Under the pieces are notes generated by a model. That model saw only the letters and a list, made by a program, of their open reading frames with translations. It made no database searches and was not told where the DNA came from. A program made the position numbers and the translations under genes. 11,209 bases of DNA, from the NCBI GenBank assembly GCA_964343195.1, contig CAYFIR010000168.1, positions 1 through 11,209 of the forward strand, read 5' to 3'. Below, in pieces: positions 1-7,339 of this stretch (the first letter of the stretch is position 1; every line of letters begins with the position of its first letter). Source of the DNA: CAYVAP01 sp964343195. GTDB taxonomy: Bacteria > Bacteroidota > Bacteroidia > J057.

Positions 1-72
1 AACAAGATCTCTTCGTAAAATCGGGAAGTTATTTTTCTCGCGTTCCTTAATCAGACCTTCACCTCTATTCTC
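1..72. other. Leader region of first gene
   Basis: This short stretch lies before the first ATG. It is AT-rich and has no Shine-Dalgarno sequence, as is usual in Bacteroidota. An element TATTTTTC near position 31 differs by one base from the Bacteroidota -7 consensus TAnnTTTG, but any -33 partner would fall at or beyond the window edge, so I do not call a promoter. Confidence 0.3.
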
Positions 73-1047
73 ATGAGCAAAAATTTCCTTCGGCTCCTTT
101 TGTTGCTTGCTGTCCTGGTAGCAGGGTTATACATGGGCCTCATATGGTATTTCTCTGATCAGATACTCTTTCCCTATAGAGCTGTACCTGACTATCAGAG
201 CGAGTGGATTCAACAGTCCCGGACGGTAGACGATCAGCATTTTCCGATTCCTGAGGAATTTGAAGTAAAGGGACAGGAAGGAGTGGCAATCCGGGGCTGG
301 TACTTTGCCCATCCCGGGACGGCAGGTTGTTTGCTCGTAGCTGCACACGGCTGGGGAGGAACCCGCTCAGGGATACTGAAATGGGCAGATATGTTTTGGG
401 ACTGCGGCTGTGATGTAGTGGTGTATGACCACCGTGGCCACGGAGAAAGCGGAGGAGAGCATGGCACGGGAGGGATCATGGAAAAAGCAGACCTCATGGC
501 TGTCACCGATTGGGCGCAGGAAAAGACAGGCCTTTCGGATGAGGAAACGGGTTGGGCAGGCATCTCCTGGGGAGCCGCCACGATGTTGCAGGCGGGAGTT
601 GACCGGGAGGTCGCCTTCATCATGGCCGATTCACCATTTCAGGACTGGGAAACGGCGATCATGGAGAGAGCCGAGCGCATGTATGGCGGCTGGGTCGGGT
701 ACATTAAGGGAAGTGTCATGTCCCTCGCCGGCTGGCGGGCAGGGGTGGACTATCGGGAAGCCAGTGCCATCGCGGTAGCCCCCCGAATCAAGTCTTCCGT
801 TTTCCTCATTCATTCCCGGACCGATGAAGCAACGGCTTCCTTTCAGTCAGTAAATCTGGATTCAGCCCTGAATCCTGATCGACACGTTTTTTTTCATACT
901 GATTGGGGAGCGGGGCATGTAGAGGACATTGATGTAAATCCGGACCTCTACCGATATCACGTTTATTCTTTTCTGAAGTCCTTTGCCCCGAACTGGGGCG
1001 CATGCTCCCCAACTATTTCCCGGTTTTCTGCCGAAATTCAGGAATAA
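73..1047 (+). CDS. Membrane-anchored alpha/beta hydrolase
   Basis: This is a 324-residue serine hydrolase of the alpha/beta-hydrolase fold, with an N-terminal hydrophobic segment (about residues 5-26) that should anchor it in the inner membrane with the catalytic domain outside. The short motif after it (SDQILFPYR) resembles the linker in Bem46/ABHD13-type hydrolases. Visible catalytic parts are the oxyanion-type AHGWGG at 91-96, the nucleophile elbow GISWG with Ser165, a likely acid Asp251 in SRTDE, and His282 in GAGHVED, in the correct order and spacing. The substrate cannot be told from sequence; an esterase, lipase or peptidase role is possible. The ATG at 73 is chosen because the anchor begins directly after it. 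The TAA stop directly abuts, or is the first three bases of, a 160-bp palindromic repeat, so the last residues may have been changed by its insertion. The gene is convergent with the CAP-domain gene. Confidence 0.9.
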   Translation: MSKNFLRLLLLLAVLVAGLYMGLIWYFSDQILFPYRAVPDYQSEWIQQSRTVDDQHFPIPEEFEVKGQEGVAIRGWYFAHPGTAGCLLVAAHGWGGTRSGILKWADMFWDCGCDVVVYDHRGHGESGGEHGTGGIMEKADLMAVTDWAQEKTGLSDEETGWAGISWGAATMLQAGVDREVAFIMADSPFQDWETAIMERAERMYGGWVGYIKGSVMSLAGWRAGVDYREASAIAVAPRIKSSVFLIHSRTDEATASFQSVNLDSALNPDRHVFFHTDWGAGHVEDIDVNPDLYRYHVYSFLKSFAPNWGACSPTISRFSAEIQE

Positions 1048-1207
1048 GAGGCTGTTTGAAAATTTTCCTTTACACGCCAAACTTGTCTTTCTGGAACCTG
1101 ACTGCGTCAATTTTACTCGAAATAGCTCGCTATTCCTCGCAAAATTTCCTTGTCAGAACCCAAAAATCCTACGTTCGGCAAGCAAACACCAAATCCCAAA
1201 CAGCCTC
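1048..1207 (-). repeat. 160-bp palindromic repeat, family 1, copy 1
   Basis: The element begins GAGGCTGTTTG and ends CAAACAGCCTC. With flanking bases the perfect terminal inverted repeat is 14 bp (TAAGAGGCTGTTTG against CAAACAGCCTCTTA, 1045-1210). Its reverse complement aligns end to end with 11049-11208, with exactly the same length and about three quarters identity by hand. The whole unit is an imperfect palindrome with its best hairpin at the exact centre (AATAGC, GA, GCTATT on the minus strand). It carries no convincing ORF. It looks like a MITE or a long REP-type element; the terminal sequence resembles inverted repeats of IS5 or IS1182-type insertion sequences, but no transposase is present and no clear target duplication can be seen. 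Confidence 0.85.
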
Positions 1208-1238
1208 TTAGGAAGACTTCAAACAGACAGAAACAAGT

Positions 1239-1281
1239 GGAGGAAATGAAGAATTCGCCATTAAGCACCTTCATTTCCTCC
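1239..1281. terminator. Perfect 13-bp hairpin between convergent genes
   Basis: GGAGGAAATGAAG (1239-1251) is the exact reverse complement of CTTCATTTCCTCC (1269-1281), with a 17-nt loop. On the plus strand a T-rich stretch (about 1282-1293) follows. It lies between the 3' ends of the hydrolase (+) and the CAP-domain gene (-), so it could end transcription in both directions. The long loop makes it less typical of an intrinsic terminator, so the function is inferred. Confidence 0.5.
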
Positions 1282-1315
1282 TTGTACATTTTTGATCGAC
1301 TCACTGGACAGCGGG

Positions 1316-1801
1316 TCACCTCGGTCTCCCAAAATCCTGGACATAATACACCCCTTCAATGGCTGCGCCCATCTCGGTGAAGCTGCTGCTCATCATGTTA
1401 CGGCAGTGGCCGGGACTTTCGCGCCAACCCTGTACCACGGCGCTGACGCCGCTGTAATTCCAGGCGATATTTTCACCGACGGCCTGCCAGCGATAACCGG
1501 TATCCTCGACTCGGTCGCTGATGCTACTTCCATTTCTGCCCTGATGGCTGAAGTAGTTGTGGCGATTCATATCGCGGGCGTGGGCTCGGGCGGCCTGGGC
1601 CAGTTTGGGACTCCAGCGAAGCGGTGGCGCGGGTGGCATTCTTTTCCTGCCACAGCGACAGCCGCGGGCCCGCAGGGCGTTTACTTCTTCCAGCATTTGT
1701 ACCTGCCAGTCCTCAAGAACGGGAGGTGGCGTAGGCTCAAGCCGAAAAGCAGAGAGAGAGCAAAAGGCTAACAGGAGTGTCAGGGTGCGGAGAATCATCA
1801 T
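1316..1801 (-). CDS. Secreted CAP/SCP-domain protein
   Basis: This 161-residue protein has an N-terminal signal peptide (hydrophobic core at about residues 5-18) followed by one complete CAP domain (SCP/PR1/antigen 5 fold, Pfam PF00188) that fills the rest. Hallmarks are LNALRA-like helix 1 (EEVNALRARG, 38-47), the HARDM motif at 75-79, HNYFSHQGRNG at 81-91, GENIAWNY at 109-116, GWRESPGHCRNMMSS at 125-139 and FTEMGAA at 141-147. The cavity residues His86, Glu110 and His132 are present, so the domain looks intact. CAP proteins of bacteria are exported and of mostly unknown activity. Two ATGs stand in tandem (1801 and 1798), and either could start translation. A cysteine sits in the signal peptide (Cys14), but Phe precedes it, so it is not a proper lipobox. 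It is close to and in the same direction as the repeat-bearing secreted gene upstream (1983-3206), with about 180 bp between. Confidence 0.92.
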   Translation of the reverse strand: MMILRTLTLLLAFCSLSAFRLEPTPPPVLEDWQVQMLEEVNALRARGCRCGRKRMPPAPPLRWSPKLAQAARAHARDMNRHNYFSHQGRNGSSISDRVEDTGYRWQAVGENIAWNYSGVSAVVQGWRESPGHCRNMMSSSFTEMGAAIEGVYYVQDFGRPR

Positions 1802-1982
1802 GACGGGGTTTTTGATGAGTAAAATGCAGAACCTGATAAAGGTTACAGTACGAGTTTACGGAATAGTCCCATAAGCAGTCGGCTATTCTGTCTCCAAACA
1901 TGCTTCCGTGTAGGAAAAAGGTCATAACTGTGTACCTTCTCCTATCAGTTTCTCAATCTCTCAAAATCCCGAATTCCTCCCA
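1802..1982. other. Intergenic region between two minus-strand genes
   Basis: This region is downstream of the 407-residue gene and upstream of the CAP-domain gene. It contains the terminator-like hairpin listed separately at 1912-1943. On the minus strand CATGTTTG (about 1895-1902) differs by one base from TAnnTTTG and could be the -7 element of the CAP gene, but no good -33 partner is seen. A 6-bp inverted repeat GAATAG/CTATTC flanks about 16 nt near 1861-1888. Confidence 0.4.
1912..1943 (-). terminator. Possible terminator of the repeat-bearing secreted gene
   Basis: On the minus strand AGGAGAAGGT is followed by an 11-nt loop and ACCTTTTTCCT, forming an interrupted 9-bp stem whose 3' arm contains five Ts. 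It starts about 40 bp after the stop of the 407-residue gene. The stem is weak and not GC-rich, so this is a tentative call. Confidence 0.35.
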
Positions 1983-3206
1983 CTAATTGTAAAGAAGGAC
2001 GGTTGTATAGCCTGCTCCATTGGAGTTCCAGTTGCCATTGCCGTCGTCATCCCCGGCCAATCCAAATTCGTAGGTTCCCGGTAGCAGATTGGTGAGCACT
2101 GCTGACTGTCCGAACACATGGCGCTCATTGGTTCCTACCCGGACATTGAGCATGCCAGGGGACACCAGGCTGATATTGCTCGTACTACTCAGACGGTAAC
2201 CGATAAACAGGTCAAGGCCATCCGCAGCATTAAACAGGCTGCTATTTCCCAGCAATCCATGTGAGGTCACCACTACGACCTGTGAGCTACTGGTTACGGT
2301 GATCGTGGCTGGACTTACGAGAAAGCTGGTGGTGGAAGATGGAGTGGAGCCGGTTCCTGTTGAAAATGCCTGATCGGCCAGGGTACCAGGTAAACTGCTG
2401 AGGTTAATAGTATTCCCGTTGGAAAGGGTTAGGTCAGAACCACTGAGAGAAAGGGTCTGAAGCTCGTTGCTCGGATTGGCATCGGCGTCGTTTACCAGGC
2501 TGCTAAGGCTCACACTATTGCCGCCCGAAAGGCTGAGCGTAGTGCCACTTAATCCCAGTAACTGTAGCTCATTGCTGGGGTCAGCATCAGCGTCATTCAC
2601 CAGGCCGCTCAGGCTGACGGTATTGGCCCCGGAAAGGCTCAGGCTGGTCCCGCTTAGCCCAAGCAACTGCAACTCATTGGTAGGGTCGGCATCGGCATCT
2701 TCTACGAGGGAAGATAGATCCACTGAACTGCCATTGGTGATTTCGAGAGTGGTCCCATTCAGGCTCAGGTCCTGAAGTTCATTGGAAGGATCTGCGTCGG
2801 CATCATCTACATTGGCAACTTCGTTTGCGTATAAAGCATAAGGAACACTCAGCAGCTGGGTAGTGCCGAGATCTATCAGACCGCTGCCGAAGTCCACCTG
2901 GACACGTAAGAAATGATCTCCTGTAGCCCAGCTAATAGCACTCAACTGATCGGTGGTGGTTCCAGTGCCAATGACCGCCGTAAACAACCCAAAGGAGTTG
3001 GTAGAAAGGGATTGTGATTCGGTGTAGACAACCGTCCCCCCTGCGCTGTCCTGGTGAATGGCGAACGTGAGGTCCAGTGGCTTGTTTGCGAGGATCTGCC
3101 CCTGGGCATCGCGCATGACCGCCTGGTAATTGAGGCCTTGCGGAGCCTGGGCCAGCAGGTTGGTTGTTACAAAAATCAGGAAGGATAATTGTGCCAGGTG
3201 TTTCAT
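1983..3206 (-). CDS. Secreted repeat protein with Bacteroidota N-terminal module
   Basis: The 407-residue protein has a Sec signal peptide (about residues 1-20, cleavage after LLAQ). Next comes a module found at the start of many Bacteroidota surface proteins, running from APQGLNYQAVMRDAQG (21-36) through the TNSFGLFTAVIG stretch (69-80) to QLLSVPYALYANEVA (117-131). Then come four tandem 35-residue repeats (135-274), each opening with DADADPSNELQ or a variant and continuing as short alternating Ser/Leu/Thr/Gly strands ending in LSSLV. These look like a beta-solenoid or fibre, and the Asp-rich start could bind calcium (inference). Residues 275-407 form a Ser/Thr-rich C-terminal domain ending in an Asp/Gly/Asn-rich patch (DDDGNGNWNSNG, 386-397) and a last beta strand. 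No T9SS tail is visible. The role is unknown; an adhesin or surface-fibre role is a guess. It is divergent from the M43 protease gene. Confidence 0.87.
   Translation of the reverse strand: MKHLAQLSFLIFVTTNLLAQAPQGLNYQAVMRDAQGQILANKPLDLTFAIHQDSAGGTVVYTESQSLSTNSFGLFTAVIGTGTTTDQLSAISWATGDHFLRVQVDFGSGLIDLGTTQLLSVPYALYANEVANVDDADADPSNELQDLSLNGTTLEITNGSSVDLSSLVEDADADPTNELQLLGLSGTSLSLSGANTVSLSGLVNDADADPSNELQLLGLSGTTLSLSGGNSVSLSSLVNDADANPSNELQTLSLSGSDLTLSNGNTINLSSLPGTLADQAFSTGTGSTPSSTTSFLVSPATITVTSSSQVVVVTSHGLLGNSSLFNAADGLDLFIGYRLSSTSNISLVSPGMLNVRVGTNERHVFGQSAVLTNLLPGTYEFGLAGDDDGNGNWNSNGAGYTTVLLYN
2385..2804 (-). repeat. Four tandem 105-bp coding repeats
   Basis: Four in-frame units of 105 bp encode residues 135-169, 170-204, 205-239 and 240-274 of the secreted protein. 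Units two and three are the most alike (both continue as ELQLLGLSGT), units one and four are more divergent. The fourth unit has DADANP instead of DADADP. The even length and in-frame change suggest growth by tandem duplication. Confidence 0.9.
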
Positions 3207-3240
3207 GAGTCAGAGAAGTTAGGTGGAAAAAATGGAAGAA

Positions 3241-3257
3241 GGACGAACGGTTCGTCC
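3241..3257. promoter_or_regulatory. 17-bp perfect palindrome upstream of the repeat-protein gene
   Basis: GGACGAACGGTTCGTCC consists of two exact 8-bp inverted arms around one central base. It lies 35 bp before the start codon of the minus-strand gene, probably in the leader or core promoter. It could be an operator for a dimeric regulator or, as RNA, a 7-bp hairpin with a 3-nt loop near the start. The function is inferred. Confidence 0.4.
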
Positions 3258-3398
3258 AACAGGAAAATGGCTTTTTTCTGGATGAGAAGCAACGGCAAAA
3301 AGTGCAGATTGACCAATTCCGCACCTTCGAATAGATCAAAAACGAAGATTAATTGAAAGATGAAATTTTTCGAACCGTTTAGGCTTGAATATTTACCG

Positions 3399-3456
3399 TT
3401 TGGACTGAGGAGCCTAGGATATATCCATTTGTTGGATATTTTCGTCTATTGCTTTG
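3399..3456 (+). promoter_or_regulatory. Candidate Bacteroidota promoter of the M43 protease gene
   Basis: Two overlapping matches to the Bacteroidota TTTG / TAnnTTTG promoter exist. One is TTTG at 3428-3431, a 17-nt spacer and TTGCTTTG at 3449-3456. The other is TTTG at 3399-3402, a 21-nt spacer and TCCATTTG at 3424-3431. Each has one mismatch in the -7 element. The first would give a leader of about 65 nt before the ATG at 3529. An inverted repeat ATATCC/GGATAT (3421-3439) overlaps and could be an operator. Confidence 0.35.
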
Positions 3457-3528
3457 AACCTGTTCCAGATTTCCTCCCCAATAAATACCTACCTGAATCT
3501 TTAACGCAGTGGAAAACCTGCCCCTGCT

Positions 3529-6500
3529 ATGAAGTTTACTCGCTCATTCCTCATTCCGCTTGCTGTAATCCTATGGGGCCTGCAATTTCAGGCCTTCGCC
3601 CAGTCACGTACCCAGGTCACTTCTCCAGTCGGATACGCCTCTGAGATAGAGGAGGAGCCCGGCTTTTCGCGTTGTGATGCGGTAGAACTCGATGCTGCTC
3701 TCAGGCAACAATTCCCGGACATGCTGGATGCCGAGGCATTTGAAGTATGGATGAGTCGGGCTCAGCGTCAGGTCCCCCCCATGCGGTCCGTTGTGACCCT
3801 GCCGGTGATCGTTCATATTCTCCATGATGGCAGTTCCGTTGGAAGCGGCTATAACCTCAGCACCGCCCGTGTCCAGTCTCAGATTGAGGTGCTCAACAAG
3901 GACTTTCGCCGCCTGAATGCAGATACCGCCAGTACCCCAACTCAGTATCTCGGCATAGCAAGTGACCTGAATGTGGAGTTTCGACTGGCTACACGTGGGC
4001 CCGATGGACTTCCCCTCAAAGAACCCGGAATCAATCGCATTGATAAAGTCGCCATGGGCTGGTCTGCGGGAATGGTTACCCCCACTTATGTAAATAACAA
4101 TATCAAGCCTTCGACTCAGTGGGATCCAGAATTGTACATCAACATCTGGGTGGTCCCATTGGCAAATAATAAGTTGGGGGCGGCTCAGTTCCCACAGCAA
4201 TCCGGCCTGCTGGGCCTCAACTATAACGACCCTGCCAGTACAGACGGCCTGATCATCACGACCAATGCATTTGGTGAAAATCCCACTTATGCACCTTACT
4301 CCAAAGGCCGGACTACGACCCATGAAATGGGGCACTTCTTCGGACTACGTCACATATGGGGCGATGGAGGTTGCGGGGTAGATGACCACTGTGCCGATAC
4401 TCCTGAAGCTGACCAGGGACACTATGGATGTCAGGCCGGGGTGCAGTCCTGTGGTAGCCGGGACATGGTGGAAAACTTCATGGACTATTCGGATGATGCC
4501 TGCATGAACCTTTTTACAGCAGATCAAAAGGCTCGGGTCCAGACTGTTTTACAGCTAAGCCCTCGTCGCGTCAGCCTTGTCACGTCCGACCGGGCTGATC
4601 CACTGGGGCCTGAGGTATATGTCAGTTCAGGTGAGCTTGATGTATCGGAGGAAAATGCATCTGGTAGCGGATGTGACGAATACCAGGACATCTACATCAA
4701 CCTGGAACTGGCAGCTGCAACCATCACAGGGGGTAGCATTGAACTGCAAATACAGAGTGCTACAGCCACCCTGGGAGTCGATTATTCATTCCCAGGAGGA
4801 AACATCGCAACCTTTACTCCCGGCCAATCTGCTGCTGAGACAGTAGTGCTGCGCATCCATGACGACGGAACCCTGGAAGGGGAGGAAACCCTGGAGCTGA
4901 AGCTCGACCTGGTAAGCGGTGGCGCTTCTGATTTGATGATCCTGCCAGACCACGATAGCCTGCTGGTGCGATTTGCGGACGATGAACGAGACCCAACGGT
5001 ATCGCTTAGAGATACACTTGTTTGGGAGAATTTCGAAAACGTATCCGCTGGATCACTTCCCGCAGGTTGGTCCATGTATAGTTCCGGATCAGGCGGGAAC
5101 AATTCCTGGGTCATCAACAGCACGAGTGCCCTGGATGGCAATCAATCGGCCCACATCAGCGATGGTACAGGGGGGTATAAGTATGATAAATCCAGCAGCA
5201 GCCAGAGCTATCTGGTAACTCCTCTGATTCAGGGGTCCGACATTGGAGGCCTAGAGTTGTCTTTTGACTACAAAGTTGAGGGGGAACTATTTAGCGGAAC
5301 GGTTTACGACTATGGCCAGATTTTCATTTCCTGGAATGGAGCAAGTTTCTTTCCCCTGACTGACAGACTTTACCAAAAGGCTGGTTCTACCTTCCACATG
5401 GAACTGGTGTTGCCCGACAGCCTTAAAGATCAACAGTTTTACCTGGCCTTTGGATGGGTAAATGATTACATCGATGGGTTTGATCCCCCCTTTATGGTGG
5501 ACAATGTCGCCATCGTAGAAGGTGCACTGGAGGTGGCCACGGAACTCAATGCGACCAGCACCCAGGCCCTCGGCCCATATGAGACTGTCCACTTCTTTGA
5601 CGATAGTACTGGAAATCTGATCTGCACCATAGAAAACCTGGGGAGCCATGATTACGGCTGTACCAGCGTAGAAATCGATCGGAGCGGTCTTGGAGCAGAA
5701 GCGTTCCTCGATGCCGGCAGTCCGGAAACAGGTCTGATGGCGAGGACGCTTCGGGTTTTGCCTACCCATGCGCAACCAGGAGATAGCGGCAACTACCGCA
5801 TTACCCTTTACTACACGCCAGAAGAAGTAGAATCCTTTGAGACAGCAACTGGCCAATTCTTTGAAGATTGCCGAATGGTCAAAACTCCTGCGGCAATCTC
5901 AGACATAGACCCGAGCGCTGCCCTGCTTCCAAACGGAATCATCAGCCGGGGTGCGAGCTATGCAGATACCCTGCGCTACGCTTACGCCTTCACCGCAGAA
6001 TTTGATTCTCCTCCCGCAGGTTTTGGAATTGGTCAGCCTGGTAGCAGCTATCGCAATGCATTCCCCATAGATTACATCACATTTGATGTTTGGGAAGAAG
6101 CGACCCACGCCAAAATGTCCTGGGAGTTCGAGACCGACAACGGCGTCACCCACTTTGAGGTAGAACGCAGCGTGGATGGTCGAGCCTTTCAGCCAATCGC
6201 GGAGCTTAGCCCCAGCCAACTTGAAAAGTATGGACTTTTCACCTTTACAGACTCCAACGTGGTAAACTTCCGTGGGCAGCAGCTATTCTATCGGGTCAAG
6301 GGAATTGACGTAGACGGAGGAGAGTACCTGACCGAAGTAAAGAGCCTTACCGTCCTGTCAGGCACTTTGGCTCTGCATGCCTACCCCAATCCGGTAGCCT
6401 CTGTCCTGAATGTGGAGATAGAACAGAGTCAATGGGAAGGTGATGTCGAAATCGCACTGCTTGACCTGACTGGGAGAAAGATTTATCAGAATAACCTCAT

Positions 6501-6618
6501 GCTACGTCGTGGCACACACCTCACGCAGTTGGATCTGTCTGGCTATTCCTCGGGGGTGTACCTGCTACAGATTGCCGATGGGAACGGGGTGGTACAGCAG
6601 CGAATCATCAGAGAGTAA
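3529..6618 (+). CDS. Secreted M43 (pappalysin-like) zinc metalloprotease with T9SS sorting domain
   Basis: This 1029-residue protein begins with a signal peptide (1-25, cleavage near AFAQ). A propeptide-like region follows; Cys49 could act as a cysteine switch (inference). The catalytic domain spans about 88-345 and belongs to the M43 metzincins (PF05572). It has the zinc motif HEMGHFFGLRH with His265, Glu266, His269 and His275, and a Met-turn NFMDYSDDACM around Met318, so it should be active. A Calx-beta-like domain follows at about 363-483 (GVDYS, EGEETLELKL), then a jelly-roll/MAM-like domain at about 497-663 opening with WENFENV and closing with MVDNVAI. A less clear beta domain covers 680-790, and an Ig/FN3-like domain covers about 849-942 (HFEVERSVDGRAF). 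A type-A T9SS sorting domain starts at HAYPNPV (950) and ends at RIIRE. It should be exported by Sec, then carried across the outer membrane by T9SS and released or anchored. It is likely single-gene and divergent from the repeat protein. Confidence 0.95.
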   Translation: MKFTRSFLIPLAVILWGLQFQAFAQSRTQVTSPVGYASEIEEEPGFSRCDAVELDAALRQQFPDMLDAEAFEVWMSRAQRQVPPMRSVVTLPVIVHILHDGSSVGSGYNLSTARVQSQIEVLNKDFRRLNADTASTPTQYLGIASDLNVEFRLATRGPDGLPLKEPGINRIDKVAMGWSAGMVTPTYVNNNIKPSTQWDPELYINIWVVPLANNKLGAAQFPQQSGLLGLNYNDPASTDGLIITTNAFGENPTYAPYSKGRTTTHEMGHFFGLRHIWGDGGCGVDDHCADTPEADQGHYGCQAGVQSCGSRDMVENFMDYSDDACMNLFTADQKARVQTVLQLSPRRVSLVTSDRADPLGPEVYVSSGELDVSEENASGSGCDEYQDIYINLELAAATITGGSIELQIQSATATLGVDYSFPGGNIATFTPGQSAAETVVLRIHDDGTLEGEETLELKLDLVSGGASDLMILPDHDSLLVRFADDERDPTVSLRDTLVWENFENVSAGSLPAGWSMYSSGSGGNNSWVINSTSALDGNQSAHISDGTGGYKYDKSSSSQSYLVTPLIQGSDIGGLELSFDYKVEGELFSGTVYDYGQIFISWNGASFFPLTDRLYQKAGSTFHMELVLPDSLKDQQFYLAFGWVNDYIDGFDPPFMVDNVAIVEGALEVATELNATSTQALGPYETVHFFDDSTGNLICTIENLGSHDYGCTSVEIDRSGLGAEAFLDAGSPETGLMARTLRVLPTHAQPGDSGNYRITLYYTPEEVESFETATGQFFEDCRMVKTPAAISDIDPSAALLPNGIISRGASYADTLRYAYAFTAEFDSPPAGFGIGQPGSSYRNAFPIDYITFDVWEEATHAKMSWEFETDNGVTHFEVERSVDGRAFQPIAELSPSQLEKYGLFTFTDSNVVNFRGQQLFYRVKGIDVDGGEYLTEVKSLTVLSGTLALHAYPNPVASVLNVEIEQSQWEGDVEIALLDLTGRKIYQNNLMLRRGTHLTQLDLSGYSSGVYLLQIADGNGVVQQRIIRE

Positions 6619-6781
6619 GCACAAGGACAGGTGTAAACCAGCAAGAGGTATGAAGTTCATAAGCAGCGATTTGCCTTCATTTCTCCCGTTCCTTCGGCTC
6701 CGCTCCCCGAGTCTCGCTCGGGATCTGCGACAGGACAAGACTCCATACCTATATAATTCTGCCCACCTGCTTAAAGTAAAG
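6619..6781. other. Intergenic region between convergent genes
   Basis: This stretch separates the M43 protease stop from the stop of the 156-residue gene. It holds a compact hairpin (6706-6722, listed separately) and a GGTATG/CATACC pair about 100 bp apart. I see no gene in it. Confidence 0.5.
6706..6722. terminator. GC-rich hairpin between convergent genes
   Basis: CCCGAG (6706-6711) pairs exactly with CTCGGG (6717-6722) around a 5-nt loop TCTCG. There is no T-run on either side, so it is only terminator-like by position, lying between the 3' ends of the M43 protease (+) and the 156-residue gene (-). Confidence 0.35.
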
Positions 6782-7252
6782 TTATCGCGGTCTCTTTCCA
6801 CGAGTGACCAACAGCCCCTCCTGGTTCAGCGCAACCTCGATGATCTGATTTCCAAAAATCAGATGAATCAATCGGTTTGGAAAGCGACCTCCCTGTTCAG
6901 GTAGGAGGCCTACTGCATCGACTTTTTGTCCGGTAAGTTTGCGCCAGGTAGGGCTATCATCCATCTCGATCCGCTCAAGGGCTACCTGACCTCCAAACTG
7001 TTCCCTCACCCTTATTCGCTCCACCTCAAAGTCCATGTCCATTATCTGGATAGCACTGGCCTCTTCATCAGCAGTGAAGGAAATAATGCTGAAATCCTCC
7101 AGCATCAGTTCTACCCATTCCAGTACTTCGAAGGCTCCATCGGGGTGGGCCAGGTTTTTCCAAACGGTATAAAGGACCTTTATCACCTTTTTCCCTTCCA
7201 TCCCCTGCAGCCTGGCAAGTTCCTCCTGACCGAAAAAATCATTGTTCTGCAT
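6782..7252 (-). CDS. Hypothetical 156-residue soluble protein
   Basis: I do not recognise this protein family. The 156 residues have no signal peptide, no membrane segment and no cysteine, so a cytoplasmic location is likely. The N-terminal half is acidic with a helical look (FEVLEWVELMLEDFSIISF, 41-59). The C-terminal half has beta-like strands (NRLIHLIFGNQIIEVAL, 126-142), a pattern seen in small two-layer proteins. It is probably a real gene: an ATG at 7252 lies about 20 nt after a perfect Bacteroidota -7 element (TACTTTTG), and no longer ORF competes. It is in the same direction as the DUF6326-like gene upstream, but a strong hairpin and a repeat lie between, so it is likely transcribed on its own. 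Confidence 0.68.
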   Translation of the reverse strand: MQNNDFFGQEELARLQGMEGKKVIKVLYTVWKNLAHPDGAFEVLEWVELMLEDFSIISFTADEEASAIQIMDMDFEVERIRVREQFGGQVALERIEMDDSPTWRKLTGQKVDAVGLLPEQGGRFPNRLIHLIFGNQIIEVALNQEGLLVTRGKRPR

Positions 7253-7271
7253 GGCACCAGTATTTACGGGT

Positions 7272-7279
7272 CAAAAGTA
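7272..7279 (-). promoter_or_regulatory. Bacteroidota -7 promoter element for the 156-residue gene
   Basis: On the minus strand TACTTTTG matches the consensus TAnnTTTG at every fixed base and ends about 20 nt before the ATG at 7252. No good TTG or TTTG -33 element is seen at the usual 17-21 nt distance; CTCTGG about 16 nt upstream is the closest. Transcription would begin a few bases after the element, giving a short leader. Confidence 0.5.
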
Positions 7280-7339
7280 TGACTTTCCATCGACTCCAGA
7301 GCAGGAGTAAGAAGAGAATACGCGGCTCTTCACAGTTAT

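Larger units (their letters stand above)
3207..3528. other. Shared upstream region of two divergent secreted-protein genes
   Basis: About 320 bp separate the start of the repeat protein (-) from the start of the M43 protease (+). No convincing gene is seen. It holds a 17-bp palindrome near the minus-strand gene (3241-3257), an inverted repeat ATATCC-7 nt-GGATAT (3421-3439) and candidate promoter elements for the plus-strand gene, listed separately. On the minus strand I found no clean TAnnTTTG element. Confidence 0.6.

Noticed and set aside
1045..1210. TNA target-site duplication around the first 160-bp repeat
   Set aside because: The flanks are TAA on the left and TTA on the right, so they are inverted, not a direct duplication. 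They may be part of a longer terminal repeat.
1292..1771. Plus-strand 159-residue frame
   Set aside because: It lies opposite the CAP-domain gene, which has clear family motifs; the plus frame has none.
1316..1801. Lipoprotein signal in the CAP-domain protein (Cys14)
   Set aside because: The residue before the cysteine is Phe, which does not fit the lipobox rule of Gly, Ala or Ser.
3604..4335. Minus-strand 243-residue frame inside the protease gene
   Set aside because: It is antisense to the catalytic domain with its HExxH motif and shows no recognisable domain; open only because of codon composition.
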